From CAZQQU01 sp964595625 (GTDB taxonomy: Bacteria > Bacteroidota > Bacteroidia > Flavobacteriales > Flavobacteriaceae), in NCBI GenBank assembly GCA_964595625.1, contig CAZQQU010000009.1, positions 27,817 through 91,816 of the forward strand: DNA of 64,000 nt. Direction: 5' to 3'. The position numbers and the translations under genes were made by a program. This document shows positions 38,686 through 48,874 of the stretch, piece by piece. Every line of letters begins with the position of its first letter. The first letter of the stretch is position 1. The notes beneath the pieces were generated by a model. It had not been told where the DNA came from, did no database searches, and saw only the letters and a program-made list of their open reading frames with translations.

Positions 38686-40590
38686 ATGAAATTTAAAAAC
38701 TATTTGTTGATTCTGGGCGGTTTTATTGTTGCAACTGCCTCTATGTCGGCTCAAACTTTGGCCGATCGCGAAAAAATTCTTTCTAAATATGACATGAATA
38801 ACTTAGCCGAACTTCAGGTCATGATTGAAGAGATGGAGAAAAAAGACTATGAAGAAGCAGTTCGTTTAGCACAACTTAATGGCTGGCCCCTTTCTTATGA
38901 AACTGAAGATGGGTCACTAGCCACCCTTCAGAGAGTCTTAGACGGTGAATTTCCGATGTATTATACCACTACCAATAAAAATGCGGCTATTACCATTCGA
39001 GTTAATAAAATTAATACAGGAGGTGGCGCTGGCTTAGACCTTAATGGTGAAGATATGCTGGTAGGTGTATGGGATGAAGGTTTGACCCGAGAAACCCATC
39101 AGTTGTTTGAAGGGCGTGTTGAGCATCAAGACGGAAACTCAAGCTATAGTGACCACGCAACGCACGTAACCGGAACGGTTTTAGGTTCCGCAGATTTTCA
39201 AGCCGGTAATGCCAAAGGAATGGCTCCTGCAGCTGAAGTGTATTCTTGGGATTGGAACAGTGACGCAAGTGAAGCCGTTCAAGCTATTCAAAACTTTGGA
39301 CTATTAGTTTCTAACCATTCTTATGGTTATCCTGCCTATAATATGCCTCAATGGTATTTAGGAAAATACGATCAGACAGCTCGTACTTGGGATAAACTTC
39401 ATTTTGATGCCCCTTACTATTTGTCTTTTGTAGCCGCCGGAAACGACCGTGGAACTGCTAACCATGGTGATAGTGGTTTTGATCTTTTGACCGGTTTTGC
39501 TAATAGCAAAAATAACGTAGTAGTCGCTGGTACTGTTCAAGTATTAAATTATAATGGACCTTCAAGTGTTGTCATTTACTCTTCTAGTAGCTGGGGGCCA
39601 ACCGACGATGGTAGAATTAAACCAGATATTGCTGCCAAGGCGGTTAATACCTACTCTTCTGTTGCCAAAAATCCCAGTCCTCCATATCAACTAGGTGATA
39701 TTTATTACAGTTCTTATAGCGGTACTTCTATGGCTGCACCAAGTATGGCTGGTGCGGGTATTTTATTACAGCAACATGCTAATGATGTTACCGGAGACTT
39801 TTTACGATCTGCATCTTTACGAGGATTATTGATTCATACAGCCGATGAAGCTGGATTACACCCCGGGCCGGATTATCGTTTTGGATGGGGATTGGCCAAT
39901 GCCGAGCGCGCTGCTCAAGTTATTTCTGAAAATGGAAATAATCACCACTTATTAGAATTAGAAATGGATCAAGATGGTTTCTTCCAATTCAGTGGTACAG
40001 CAGTCCCCGGAGAAAGAGTTGTAGTAACTATTTGTTGGACGGATAAGGAAGGTACTGTGATTCCCGGACAAGAAGAAGACCGCGATGACCCCCGACTTAT
40101 CAATGATTTAGATTTACGAGTGGTAGATGAAGGTGGAACTACACATTATCCTTGGATTTTAGATCACCATGATTTTACAGCAGCTGCTACTACCGGTGAT
40201 AACTACCGAGATAACGTAGAAAAAGTAGAAGTTGATGAAGCAAGTGGAACCTATAGAATTCGAGTGAGTCATAAAGGAGAATTAGTTGGAGGACCTCAGA
40301 AGTTCAGTTTAATTGTTTCTGGAATTCAAACCCTAACTGCTGGTACAGAAGACATTCAAACTATTTCGGCTGCTGTTTATCCCAATCCAGCTTCGGATGT
40401 ATTAAATATACGTTCACAACATCCTATTTCTAATGTAGAGATTGTAAACTTGTTAGGACAAACTATCAGTAACCATACAGTAGTTGGAAATAGTACTACT
40501 TTAGATATTTCCTCATTACAAGCGGGAACTTATTTTGCTAAAGTATCTATGGATGGTGTTTCACAAGTTTATAAATTTGTGAAAAAATAA
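38686..40590 (+). CDS. Subtilisin-like S8 protease with T9SS sorting domain
   Basis: 634 residues. Signal peptide (cut near SMSAQ), an N-terminal region, then a peptidase S8 domain: Asp in LVGVWDEGL, His in DHATHVTGT, oxyanion Asn in AAGNDRGT and Ser in SGTSMAAPSMAG. A beta domain (about 425-545, DVEKVEVDEASGTYRIRVSH region) precedes a type A T9SS sorting domain in the last 75 residues (VYPNPASDVLNI to YKFVKK). Second T9SS cargo protease in the window. Followed by a strong terminator. Confidence 0.94.
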   Translation: MKFKNYLLILGGFIVATASMSAQTLADREKILSKYDMNNLAELQVMIEEMEKKDYEEAVRLAQLNGWPLSYETEDGSLATLQRVLDGEFPMYYTTTNKNAAITIRVNKINTGGGAGLDLNGEDMLVGVWDEGLTRETHQLFEGRVEHQDGNSSYSDHATHVTGTVLGSADFQAGNAKGMAPAAEVYSWDWNSDASEAVQAIQNFGLLVSNHSYGYPAYNMPQWYLGKYDQTARTWDKLHFDAPYYLSFVAAGNDRGTANHGDSGFDLLTGFANSKNNVVVAGTVQVLNYNGPSSVVIYSSSSWGPTDDGRIKPDIAAKAVNTYSSVAKNPSPPYQLGDIYYSSYSGTSMAAPSMAGAGILLQQHANDVTGDFLRSASLRGLLIHTADEAGLHPGPDYRFGWGLANAERAAQVISENGNNHHLLELEMDQDGFFQFSGTAVPGERVVVTICWTDKEGTVIPGQEEDRDDPRLINDLDLRVVDEGGTTHYPWILDHHDFTAAATTGDNYRDNVEKVEVDEASGTYRIRVSHKGELVGGPQKFSLIVSGIQTLTAGTEDIQTISAAVYPNPASDVLNIRSQHPISNVEIVNLLGQTISNHTVVGNSTTLDISSLQAGTYFAKVSMDGVSQVYKFVKK

Positions 40591-40609
40591 AATAAAATTT
40601 TATATCTTT

Positions 40610-40641
40610 AAACCTCCGTCCACCGACGGAGGTTTTTTTTT
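40610..40641 (+). terminator. Intrinsic terminator after S8 protease
   Basis: Perfect 11-bp stem AAACCTCCGTC / GACGGAGGTTT with a 4-base loop and a run of nine T. Confidence 0.9.
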
Positions 40642-40666
40642 GGTGTTGAATTAATGCAAAGGAATT

Positions 40667-42214
40667 ATGTTGGCGAAGATATATGGAAGTGCGTATTATG
40701 GAGTGGAAGCCACCACCATTACCATAGAAGTAAATGTAGGAGGCAAAGGAGTGGGTTACCATCTAGTAGGACTACCTGACAATGCCATTCGAGAAAGTAA
40801 CTACCGAATAGCAGCAGCTTTACAAAATAACGGATATAAAATACCTGGTAAAAAATTAACCCTCAATATGGCACCCGCCGATATGCGAAAAGAGGGTTCT
40901 TCTTACGACTTACCTTTAGCCATTGGGATTTTAGCAGCTACTGAACAAATTCAATTATTAAACAATCCTGAAGATTATATTATCATGGGTGAACTCTCCT
41001 TAGACGGTGCCGTACAGTCTATTCGTGGAGCACTCCCAATTGCCTTCAGTGCTAAAGAAGCGGGTTTTAAAGGAATTATTTTACCCAAACAAAACGCCAA
41101 GGAAGCTGCCATTGTAGATGGTTTGGAGGTATACGGTGTGGAAAATATCACCGAGGTTATTGATTTTTTTAACCAAAATATATCCATGGAACCCACGGTG
41201 GTAGATATTCACAGTGAATTTTTCCAACAATTAGATCATCCCGAGTTTGATTTTTCAGATGTGAAAGGGCAAGAATCGATCAAACGTTGTATGGAAATTG
41301 CCGCTGCCGGAGGACATAATATCATACTCATTGGCCCACCAGGCTCGGGAAAAACCATGCTGGCCAAGCGGTTGCCTTCAATCTTACCTCCGATGACCTT
41401 AACGGAGGCTTTGGAAACTACTAAAATACACAGTGTAGCCGGTAGAACGAAAGACCAATCGGGTATTATGTCACAACGCCCTTTTCGGAGCCCCCACCAT
41501 ACCATCAGCGATGTCGCCTTGGTAGGAGGTGGTACATATCCCCAGCCGGGCGAAATCTCATTAGCTCATAATGGGGTTCTATTTCTTGATGAATTGCCCG
41601 AATTCAAAAGAACGGTGTTAGAAGTTATGCGGCAACCCTTAGAAGATCGAGAAGTAACTATATCCCGAGCCAAATTTACGATAACCTATCCCAGTAGTTT
41701 CATGCTAGTTGCTAGTATGAATCCAAGTCCAGGTGGGTATTTTAACGACCCGGATGCTCCGGTGGTTTCCTCCCCGGCCGAAATGCAACGCTATTTGAGT
41801 AAAATATCCGGACCGCTTTTAGATCGGATTGACATTCATATAGAAGTAAATCCGATACCGTTTGAAAAATTGAGCAGCACACAAAAATCAGAAAATAGCA
41901 TCGAAATACGTAAACGAGTAATGGCCGCGCGTCAGATTCAAACCGAACGGTTTAAAGAGTTTGAAAATATACACTACAACGCTCAAATGGGGGTCAAACA
42001 AATTCGAAAATATTGTGCTCTCAGCCCCACATCACTTGACTTACTAAAATCGGCCATGGAGCGATTAAATCTCTCCGCTCGAGCCTATGACCGTATTCTC
42101 AAAGTAGCACGAACTATCGCTGATTTAGACCAATGTGAAACCATTTTAGAAGCGCATATAGCCGAAGCCATTCAATATCGTAGTTTGGATCGAGAAGGCT
42201 GGTTTGGAAATTAA
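40667..42214 (+). CDS. comM: YifB/ComM-family Mg-chelatase-like AAA ATPase
   Basis: 515 residues. N-terminal Lon-S5-like domain ([21 protein letters not shown]), AAA core with Walker [17 protein letters not shown] and Walker [10 protein letters not shown], and the C-terminal Mg-chelatase domain ([19 protein letters not shown]). ComM is a hexameric helicase that helps integrate DNA during natural transformation in some bacteria; the role in Bacteroidota is not established. Confidence 0.93.
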   Translation: MLAKIYGSAYYGVEATTITIEVNVGGKGVGYHLVGLPDNAIRESNYRIAAALQNNGYKIPGKKLTLNMAPADMRKEGSSYDLPLAIGILAATEQIQLLNNPEDYIIMGELSLDGAVQSIRGALPIAFSAKEAGFKGIILPKQNAKEAAIVDGLEVYGVENITEVIDFFNQNISMEPTVVDIHSEFFQQLDHPEFDFSDVKGQESIKRCMEIAAAGGHNIILIGPPGSGKTMLAKRLPSILPPMTLTEALETTKIHSVAGRTKDQSGIMSQRPFRSPHHTISDVALVGGGTYPQPGEISLAHNGVLFLDELPEFKRTVLEVMRQPLEDREVTISRAKFTITYPSSFMLVASMNPSPGGYFNDPDAPVVSSPAEMQRYLSKISGPLLDRIDIHIEVNPIPFEKLSSTQKSENSIEIRKRVMAARQIQTERFKEFENIHYNAQMGVKQIRKYCALSPTSLDLLKSAMERLNLSARAYDRILKVARTIADLDQCETILEAHIAEAIQYRSLDREGWFGN

Positions 42215-42451
42215 GATTTTCCTTCAAGATATATCTTTTAGAGTGAAAACTATAATTAGAATTTTAATTATTTATTGTATAAAGATTTCCAGAAAAAATG
42301 ACTTCCTAAAGTTTTCTATGGTGATGACCAACGGCTCATGAAATTTTCTATTATTACTTCACGATACTCATTTCTCAACCTAATTGCTAAAAAAAGCTGA
42401 CCGGGTATTTTTATAAACCTTTAACATTCTATAAAATTCACAAATTTGTTT

Positions 42452-42459
42452 TAATTTTG
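42452..42459 (+). promoter_or_regulatory. -7 promoter element TAATTTTG
   Basis: TAnnTTTG match 26 bases before the TTG start of the KdsB-KdnB fusion. The 270-base intergenic region upstream shows nothing else recognisable. Confidence 0.45.
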
Positions 42460-42484
42460 ACCTCTATCAAAACCCTGTTAACAG

Positions 42485-44326
42485 TTGAAAAATTCGCCTT
42501 TAAAAGTAATCGCCATGATACCGGCTCGCTACGCAGCCTCGCGATTTCCCGGTAAACTCATGCAAAAATTAGGTGACAAAAGTGTTATCTTAACCACGTA
42601 TCAAGCTACTGTCAATACCCAGCTCTTCGATGAGGTGTATGTCGTAACCGACAGTCCGGTGATTTATGAAGAAATCAAATCCAATAACGGCCGGGTGATT
42701 ATGAGCTCCAGAGAACACGATTGTGGAACCGATCGCATTGCCGAAGCGGTTGAGAATATGGATATCGATATTGTAGTTAATGTACAAGGAGACGAGCCAT
42801 TTACCAATCGAGAAAGTTTGGAAAAGGTACTGGAAGTTTTTTCCGGGGACGATGCCGACCAAATTGATTTAGCATCACTGATGAGTGAAATTACCCACGA
42901 AGACGAAATTTATAATCCCAATACGGTAAAAGTAGTAGTGGATAAAAATAACTTTGCCCTCTATTTTTCAAGATCTCCCATTCCTTTTCAACGTGATCAA
43001 AATACATTTGTAAAGTGTTATAAACACAAAGGAATTTATGCTTTTCGAAAACAGGCCATACTTGATTTTTATCGTCTTCCTGCCGGAAATATTGAATCGG
43101 TAGAAAAAATTGAGTGCCTCCGTTTCTTAGAATATGGAAAAAAAATAAAAATGGCCATTTCTAACATCAAAAGCGTTGAAATCGACACTCCTGAAGACCT
43201 AAAGAGAGCCAATATTCTATTGGATAAATCTACCAAAAGTATCAACGACAAATTTAGAAACTTCCCCATGGTACCCAAGGTAGTCTACGGTCGCGGAAGT
43301 TTTGGGCAGCTGTCTTCAATTTTAGAAGAACAACGCAAACCCGATGCTCCGTTTGTGTACTTAATTGACGATGTTTTTGAAAATAATCAAGCTTTTATCG
43401 GCCGAATCCAACTAATCGGTAAAGACAAAATCATTTTTATCTCCACCGAACACGAGCCCAAAACCTCGGATGTAGATGCCATTGTCAACAAGTTACGTAA
43501 AGAATTTCAAGTACTGCCATCGGGAATCATCGGAATTGGAGGCGGTAGTGTCATGGATTTAGCCAAAGCGGTTTCCATTCTTTTAACCAATGTAGGCAGC
43601 GCCGCCGAATACCAAGGCTGGGATTTAGTGGATAACGAAGCGGTCTACCACGTGGGTATACCCACCATTTCAGGTACTGGTGCCGAAGTTTCTCGTACTT
43701 GTGTTTTGATAGGTCCCGAAAAAAAATTGGGAATCAACAGCGACTATACACCCTTTGATCAAGTAATTCTTGATCCCGATTTAACCATTGGAGTCCCCAA
43801 AAACCAATGGTTTTATACCGGTATGGATTGTTATATCCACTGTATCGAATCACTCCAGGGTACTTTCCTCAATGCTTTTAGCCAAAGCTATGGTGAAAAA
43901 GCCTATGATTTGTGCAAAGAAATCTTTCTAGAAAGCAACCTTACTGCCGAAGAAATGCGCGAAAAACTCATGATGGCATCTTGGCACGGTGGCATGAGTA
44001 TCTCTTATTCACAAGTGGGTGTAGCACACGCCGTAAGTTATGGACTTTCCCACGTTTTAGGAATCAAACACGGCGTAGGAAACTGTATAGTGTTTAACCA
44101 TTTGGAAGAGTTCTATCCCGAAGGTGTTCGTTTGTTCAAAGAGATGGTGTCCTACCACCAAATCGATATTCCACAGGGCGTTTGTGCCGGTCTCTCTGAG
44201 GAAAAAATGGATAAAATGATTCGAATTTCCCTGGGAATGAAAGCCCTATGGGAAAACGCCTTAGGAGAAAACTGGCAAGAAATAATGACTTACGACCGGC
44301 TAAAAGCCCTCTATCAAAAACTGTAA
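42485..44326 (+). CDS. kdsB: CMP-Kdo synthetase (KdsB) fused to a KdnB-like Kdo 8-oxidase
   Basis: 613 residues in two enzyme domains. Residues 1-245 are Kds[36 protein letters not shown], which loads Kdo on CMP for lipopolysaccharide. Residues about 255-613 are an iron-type alcohol dehydrogenase: [29 protein letters not shown], and metal ligands in CYIHCIESL and [10 protein letters not shown]. Its closest functional fit is KdnB, which oxidises Kdo at C8 on the way to 8-amino-Kdo in Shewanella. Start is TTG (in-frame stop 6 bases upstream, no ATG before the nucleotide-binding motif). The needed aminotransferase (KdnA) may be the DegT gene at 46-47 kb. Confidence 0.88.
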   Translation: MKNSPLKVIAMIPARYAASRFPGKLMQKLGDKSVILTTYQATVNTQLFDEVYVVTDSPVIYEEIKSNNGRVIMSSREHDCGTDRIAEAVENMDIDIVVNVQGDEPFTNRESLEKVLEVFSGDDADQIDLASLMSEITHEDEIYNPNTVKVVVDKNNFALYFSRSPIPFQRDQNTFVKCYKHKGIYAFRKQAILDFYRLPAGNIESVEKIECLRFLEYGKKIKMAISNIKSVEIDTPEDLKRANILLDKSTKSINDKFRNFPMVPKVVYGRGSFGQLSSILEEQRKPDAPFVYLIDDVFENNQAFIGRIQLIGKDKIIFISTEHEPKTSDVDAIVNKLRKEFQVLPSGIIGIGGGSVMDLAKAVSILLTNVGSAAEYQGWDLVDNEAVYHVGIPTISGTGAEVSRTCVLIGPEKKLGINSDYTPFDQVILDPDLTIGVPKNQWFYTGMDCYIHCIESLQGTFLNAFSQSYGEKAYDLCKEIFLESNLTAEEMREKLMMASWHGGMSISYSQVGVAHAVSYGLSHVLGIKHGVGNCIVFNHLEEFYPEGVRLFKEMVSYHQIDIPQGVCAGLSEEKMDKMIRISLGMKALWENALGENWQEIMTYDRLKALYQKL

Positions 44327-44327
44327 T

Positions 44328-44876
44328 TTGAAAAATATATCCCATTTTATTTTTTATAAGATTTTGGGATGGAAAATCGTTGGTGATTTAGATCCCAACC
44401 TTCTCAAGTCGGTGATAATCGTGGCTCCTCATACCAGTTGGCACGACTTTTATATCGGTGTTTTTACCCGTCGCCTACTAGGCATCCCTATCCATTTTGT
44501 TGCTAAAAAAGAATTGTTTATCCCTCCTTTTGGGTGGTACTTTCGCTGGATGGGAGGAACTCCTATCGACCGTTCAAAAAATAAAAATACAGTGGCGGCA
44601 ACCGTAGAAATTTTCAACCAAAAAAAAGAATTCAGAATTGCGATTGCACCCGAAGGAACGCGTAAGAAAACAGACACTTGGAAAAGCGGATTTTACTATA
44701 TAGCCGTAGAAGCCCAAGTTCCTATAATTTGTGTTTCCTTTGATTATAAAACCAAAACGGTTGCCATTGGTTCCCCTTTTTACCCTACGGGAAATTACCA
44801 GCAGGACCTACCCCAATTGCGTAACTTTTTTAAGGACGCTGTAGGAAAAATACCATCTTATACAGCCACTATCTGA
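44328..44876 (+). CDS. PlsC-like 1-acylglycerol-3-phosphate acyltransferase
   Basis: 182 residues, short form. HX4D motif in VAPHTSWHDFYIG, then GGTPIDRSKNKNT and APEGTRKKTD, the acyl-acceptor and phosphate-binding motifs. Starts at TTG one base after the stop of the KdsB-KdnB fusion, so co-translated. It could acylate lysophosphatidate or an envelope lipid; the short length and the sugar-gene context leave the acceptor open. Converges with the dehydratase gene with 8 bases of overlap. Confidence 0.82.
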   Translation: MKNISHFIFYKILGWKIVGDLDPNLLKSVIIVAPHTSWHDFYIGVFTRRLLGIPIHFVAKKELFIPPFGWYFRWMGGTPIDRSKNKNTVAATVEIFNQKKEFRIAIAPEGTRKKTDTWKSGFYYIAVEAQVPIICVSFDYKTKTVAIGSPFYPTGNYQQDLPQLRNFFKDAVGKIPSYTATI

Positions 44877-45948
44877 TAGTTTTAGAAGCCGACCGACTGC
44901 TTTTGTATTCCGGTATTATTTCTTTCATTTTTTCTACCACAGCCACTACCTCCCCCCTGTCTGCTAACTGAATTAATTCTTCTATCTGTTGGGATACCTT
45001 TGAAAAGGAAGGTGCTTTTTCAGTGGCTTTCCAAATTTTTTGAAATGCTGTAGGTTGACATGCTGAAGTGTTAGTAAACAATTCCTCAAAGAGTTTTTCA
45101 CCGGATCGCAATTGAGTGATTACTATAGGTATTTGCTGATAGGGTTCATAACCGGCCTGCCGAATCAGTTGTTCGGCCATCTCCAAAATATTAACAGGAG
45201 AGCCCATATCAAATACAAATATTTCTCCACCTTTACCCATAGCTCCCGCTTGTAAAACCAATTGACAAGCCTCAGAAGGAGACATAAAATAGCGCGACAC
45301 TTCTGGATGGGTAACCGTTACCGGCCCCCCTTGTTGGATTTGTTTCTTAAAAATGGGAACTACCGAGCCTGGCGAACCGATCACATTGCCAAAGCGCGTA
45401 ATAATAAATTGAGTAGTCTGTGGTTGTTCCCCTTGGATAGCCTGTAAATAAATTTCACATATGCGCTTGGAAGCCCCCATGACACTGGCAGGATTAACAG
45501 CTTTATCTGTCGAAACCATGACAAATTTTTCTACCCCCCTGAGTTGACATTGGTGAACCAAATTAAGCGTTCCAGCTATATTGACATAAACAGCTTCTAA
45601 AGGGTTGTTTTCTAACTGCGTGACATGCTTATAGGCTGCAGCGTGATAAACCACTTGAATAGGATATTCCTCAAACAGACTGCGAATTCGATTCGCATTG
45701 GAAATATTAACCAGACGGGAAACAAAATTCAAGGTAGGAAATTCAGCTCGCAACTTGTCTTCAAGACTTTGTAATGGCGTTTCTGCTTGATCTAATATCA
45801 CCAATAAACCCGGATGATAGCTCGCCAATTGTCTAACAATTTCCCGGCCAATAAAACCAGCACCTCCTGTAACTAGAATGGTTTTGCCGCCCATTGACTC
45901 CCGGATAACTTGATGATTTAAATCCTGACTTGATTTTTCTTCCGCCAT
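44869..45948 (-). CDS. Short CapD/PglF-type nucleotide-sugar dehydratase
   Basis: 359 residues, extended SDR fold. NAD motif VTGGAGFIGREIV, YHAAAYKHVTQLE, the catalytic STDKAVNPASVMGASKR (Ser/Thr-Asp-Lys in place of Ser-Tyr-Lys), RFGNVIGSPGSV and LRSGEKLFEEL. The sequence begins right at the linker that precedes the catalytic domain in full-length PglF/CapD; the four membrane helices and the first Rossmann-like domain are absent, and no remnant lies upstream. Expected to be a soluble UDP-GlcNAc 4,6-dehydratase. Starts 32 bases after the DegT gene's stop, forming a two-gene unit. Confidence 0.88.
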   Translation of the reverse strand: MAEEKSSQDLNHQVIRESMGGKTILVTGGAGFIGREIVRQLASYHPGLLVILDQAETPLQSLEDKLRAEFPTLNFVSRLVNISNANRIRSLFEEYPIQVVYHAAAYKHVTQLENNPLEAVYVNIAGTLNLVHQCQLRGVEKFVMVSTDKAVNPASVMGASKRICEIYLQAIQGEQPQTTQFIITRFGNVIGSPGSVVPIFKKQIQQGGPVTVTHPEVSRYFMSPSEACQLVLQAGAMGKGGEIFVFDMGSPVNILEMAEQLIRQAGYEPYQQIPIVITQLRSGEKLFEELFTNTSACQPTAFQKIWKATEKAPSFSKVSQQIEELIQLADRGEVVAVVEKMKEIIPEYKSSRSASKTIR

Positions 45949-45980
45949 TTAAATTAAAATTGGGTCATAAAATTTATAAG

Positions 45981-47129
45981 TCAAATTAATGACTTGACTA
46001 TTTCTTTCCAAACCTGCTGTATTCTTTCCAACTCGTTTTCGCCCATATACGAGCCCGATGGTAAACATATACCGGTTTCAAAAAGCTCTTCTGCAACAGT
46101 ACCTCCATAGTAAGGAGCCGATTTAAAAACCGGCTGTAAATGTAACGGTTTCCACAACAACCGACTCTCTATTTGTTCCTTTTCTAGGGCTTGTTGTACA
46201 CGCCTCGGCGTCAATCCTGATTGAGGATCTAATAGGGCTACCGACAACCAATGATTAGAATAAAACATATCACTAGGGGCTTGTTGCAACTTAACAAACG
46301 GATACTCTTGAAAAAGTGAATTATAAAACTGATAAATCTTTCGACGTTGGGCTATTCGAGTCTCTAAAACCTCCAGCTGACCCCGACCAATACCCGCACA
46401 AATATTACTCAATCGGTAGTTGTAACCTATTTGACTATGCTCATAATGAGCTGCCTCATCCCGAGCCTGAGTGGCAAGAAAAACCGCTTGTTGTTTGAGT
46501 TCTTTGGAAGAACAAATTAAAGCACCTCCTCCCGAAGTAGTAATGATTTTATTACCATTAAATGAGAGAACGGATAAATCGCCCAAAGTGCCACACGGCC
46601 GATTGTTGTACTTGCTCCCCAATGCCTCTGCGGCATCTTCGATAATAGGAATGGCATACTCTTGGGCTATTTGTCGTATTTCATTAGATTGATACGGCAT
46701 ACCGTATAAATGCACCGCAATAATTGCTTTGGGTTTTTTCCCCCGATGGATACGATCTTCAATCGCTCGTTGTAGCATCTGCGGACAAAGATTCCAAGTA
46801 CTGGATTCACTATCCACAAATACCGGTTGTGCTCCTTGATATACAATTGGATTAGCCGATGCCGTAAAAGTAAGACTTTGGCAGATCACCTCATCCCCGG
46901 GCCCTACTCCTAGTAATTGCAAAGCTAAATGCAAAGCAGCCGTACCCGAATGGAGCGCGGCTACCTCCACTGCATGACCTAAATACGCAGCCAAATCACT
47001 TTCAAAATGGTTAATATGAGGTCCTACCGGAGCAATCCAATTGTCCGCAAAAGCTTGTTGAATATATTTCAGTTCAGTACCTCCCATGTGTGGAGGAGAT
47101 ATCCATATATACGATTGGTCTTTTGACAC
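45981..47129 (-). CDS. DegT/DnrJ/EryC1/StrS aminotransferase
   Basis: 382 residues, PLP enzyme that transaminates a keto-sugar. N-terminal WISPPHMGGTELKYI and DNWIAPVGPHINHFE resemble PglE-type UDP-4-amino-sugar transaminases; PLP lysine in SFNGNKIITTSGGG. With the dehydratase downstream it would make a UDP-4-amino-4,6-dideoxy sugar. Another possibility is KdnA, the 8-amino-Kdo transaminase that would work with the nearby KdnB domain; the sequence start favours the PglE-like assignment. The first codon is GTG. Confidence 0.88.
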   Translation of the reverse strand: MSKDQSYIWISPPHMGGTELKYIQQAFADNWIAPVGPHINHFESDLAAYLGHAVEVAALHSGTAALHLALQLLGVGPGDEVICQSLTFTASANPIVYQGAQPVFVDSESSTWNLCPQMLQRAIEDRIHRGKKPKAIIAVHLYGMPYQSNEIRQIAQEYAIPIIEDAAEALGSKYNNRPCGTLGDLSVLSFNGNKIITTSGGGALICSSKELKQQAVFLATQARDEAAHYEHSQIGYNYRLSNICAGIGRGQLEVLETRIAQRRKIYQFYNSLFQEYPFVKLQQAPSDMFYSNHWLSVALLDPQSGLTPRRVQQALEKEQIESRLLWKPLHLQPVFKSAPYYGGTVAEELFETGICLPSGSYMGENELERIQQVWKEIVKSLI

Positions 47130-47198
47130 TTGGCTAACAATTTATAAGGACCTATGGGTCGTAAAATATAATAACGAATAAATAACTTCCTCATCTGC

Positions 47199-47411
47199 TC
47201 AAGGTACCGGATCGTAACCACTTCCCCCCCACGGATGACATTTTGAAATCCTCCGGATTGCCATTCGTCCCCCCTTCCAAGCTCCGTATTTTTTAATGGC
47301 TTCTACAGCGTACTGTGAACAAGTGGGTTGAAAACGGCAAGTAGCTGGTGTCCACGAGGAAATCAACAGCTGATACGCTCTAATAACAAATACTAATACT
47401 TTAGACACCAC
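47199..47411 (-). CDS. yidD: Membrane protein insertion efficiency factor YidD
   Basis: 70 residues from GTG at 47411. Marks: [22 protein letters not shown] and [14 protein letters not shown] with the conserved cysteines. Peripheral inner-membrane protein assisting YidC. The frame extends 19 codons further to a TTG, but this adds a non-conserved stretch; usual family length supports the shorter form. The exact GTG (two in tandem) is uncertain. Confidence 0.88.
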   Translation of the reverse strand: MVSKVLVFVIRAYQLLISSWTPATCRFQPTCSQYAVEAIKKYGAWKGGRMAIRRISKCHPWGGSGYDPVP

Positions 47412-47558
47412 ATTATTTTCTACCTTCAAAAGTAATAAAAATATATCCGCCCTCCACCCGCTTACCAATTTTTAAAAAAGAGTTGCAATGGAAAGCTTCA
47501 ACCAGTTCAACCCTTTATTTTGTAATAAAAAACAATTACTATCAAGTATCTAAAATAA

Positions 47559-47566
47559 TACCTTTG
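47559..47566 (+). promoter_or_regulatory. -7 promoter element TACCTTTG
   Basis: TAnnTTTG match 23 bases before the carbonic anhydrase-like gene. Confidence 0.45.
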
Positions 47567-47588
47567 TAAAAAGTAATTAATCAAAAAG

Positions 47589-48107
47589 ATGGCTCTAATC
47601 AAAGAACTTTTAGGTAAAACTCCCGTACTGGGAGAAGATTGTTTTGTAGCAGAAACCGCAGTTTTGATAGGTGATGTGACCCTTGGAGATCGCTGTAGTA
47701 TCTGGTACAATGCGGTGATACGCGGGGATGTCAATTCAATTACCATTGGCAACCAAGTAAATATTCAAGACAATGCAACCATTCATGCCACTTATCAAAA
47801 GGCGGCAACTCAAATAGGAAATTGGGTATCTATCGGCCATAATGCCATTGTACATGGCTGTACTCTCCATGACCGAGTCTTAATCGGTATGGGAGCTATT
47901 GTGATGGACCACTGTGTGGTAGAATCACACGCTATTGTAGCAGCGGGGGCCGTGGTGACTCAAAATACCCATATCAAAGAAGGGGAACTTTGGGCCGGAG
48001 TGCCTGCCAAAAAAATTGGTGAAGTTTCAACCCAACTTCGTCAAGGAGAAATAGAGCGCATTGCACAAAATTATGTTGCCTACAGTAGCTGGTACACAAA
48101 AAAATAA
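47589..48107 (+). CDS. Gamma-carbonic-anhydrase-like hexapeptide-repeat protein
   Basis: 172 residues. Left-handed beta helix with hexapeptide repeats (AVLIGDVTLGDRCSIWYNAVIRG, about 20-45) and the zinc histidines in the IGHNAIVHGCTLHD stretch near 80-95, with a C-terminal helix. Belongs to the YrdA/PaaY-like family; carbonic anhydrase activity is not proven for most members. Single gene. Confidence 0.88.
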   Translation: MALIKELLGKTPVLGEDCFVAETAVLIGDVTLGDRCSIWYNAVIRGDVNSITIGNQVNIQDNATIHATYQKAATQIGNWVSIGHNAIVHGCTLHDRVLIGMGAIVMDHCVVESHAIVAAGAVVTQNTHIKEGELWAGVPAKKIGEVSTQLRQGEIERIAQNYVAYSSWYTKK

Positions 48108-48267
48108 GCAGGTTGCTCAAAAATAAACCCATTTGGAACTGACTGATATTGACTCATTTTTGATTTAAAATAATTACCTTTACAGGAAAATAAGACACAC
48201 TTCACTCCCGGAATCACTTACTTATCTAATCATGAATTCTGGGGATTGGTGACAAATACGTCGAAAT

Positions 48268-48849
48268 ATGAAAAAAATAGTCACTTTTTTCGGTGCCATA
48301 GCTATGCTATTGACCGGATGCTTTAACAAAATAATTGAAAAACCAGAATCAGAACTTATGGAAAATAGACCCAATATTTACGGATTTAAAGTCGAAGATA
48401 TAAACGGAAATGAATTTGATTTTTCTTCCTTACAGGGAAAAAAAATAATGATTGTCAATACCGCTTCTAAATGCGGATTGACTCCTCAATACAAACAATT
48501 ACAAGAAATCTACGACCAATACCAAGAACAGGATTTTGTAATCATAGGTTTTCCGGCCAATAATTTTATGTCGCAAGAACCGGGCAGTAATGAAGAAATC
48601 GCTGAGTTTTGTGAAATGAACTACGGTGTTACTTTCCCGATGATGAGCAAAATAAGTGTAAAAGGAAGTGATATGCACCCCCTCTACCAATTTTTAACCA
48701 ACCAATCCCAAAACGGTTTTGCCGACTCTGAAGTAGAGTGGAATTTTCAAAAATACTTGATTAATAAACAAGGTCAATTAGAAAAAGTAGTGGGTCCCAA
48801 AATCGTTCCCACCGATCCGGCTATTATACAATGGATAGAAGCCAAATAA
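48268..48849 (+). CDS. Glutathione-peroxidase-family lipoprotein
   Basis: 193 residues. Lipoprotein signal MKKIVTFFGAIAMLLTGC (Cys18), then a thiol peroxidase domain: NTASKCGLTPQY (peroxidatic Cys), GFPANNFMSQEPG (Gln) and WNFQKYL (Trp). Cysteine in place of selenocysteine, so probably thioredoxin-dependent. The envelope anchoring is common in Bacteroidota. Shares a terminator with rho. Confidence 0.92.
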   Translation: MKKIVTFFGAIAMLLTGCFNKIIEKPESELMENRPNIYGFKVEDINGNEFDFSSLQGKKIMIVNTASKCGLTPQYKQLQEIYDQYQEQDFVIIGFPANNFMSQEPGSNEEIAEFCEMNYGVTFPMMSKISVKGSDMHPLYQFLTNQSQNGFADSEVEWNFQKYLINKQGQLEKVVGPKIVPTDPAIIQWIEAK

Positions 48850-48874
48850 AAAAAGCTGAAAATCAGCTTTTTTT
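48848..48874. terminator. Bidirectional intrinsic terminator between gpx and rho
   Basis: Stem AAAAAAGCTGA / TCAGCTTTTTT with A and T runs on both sides. It works for gpx on the plus strand and abuts the rho stop codon on the minus strand. Confidence 0.8.
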
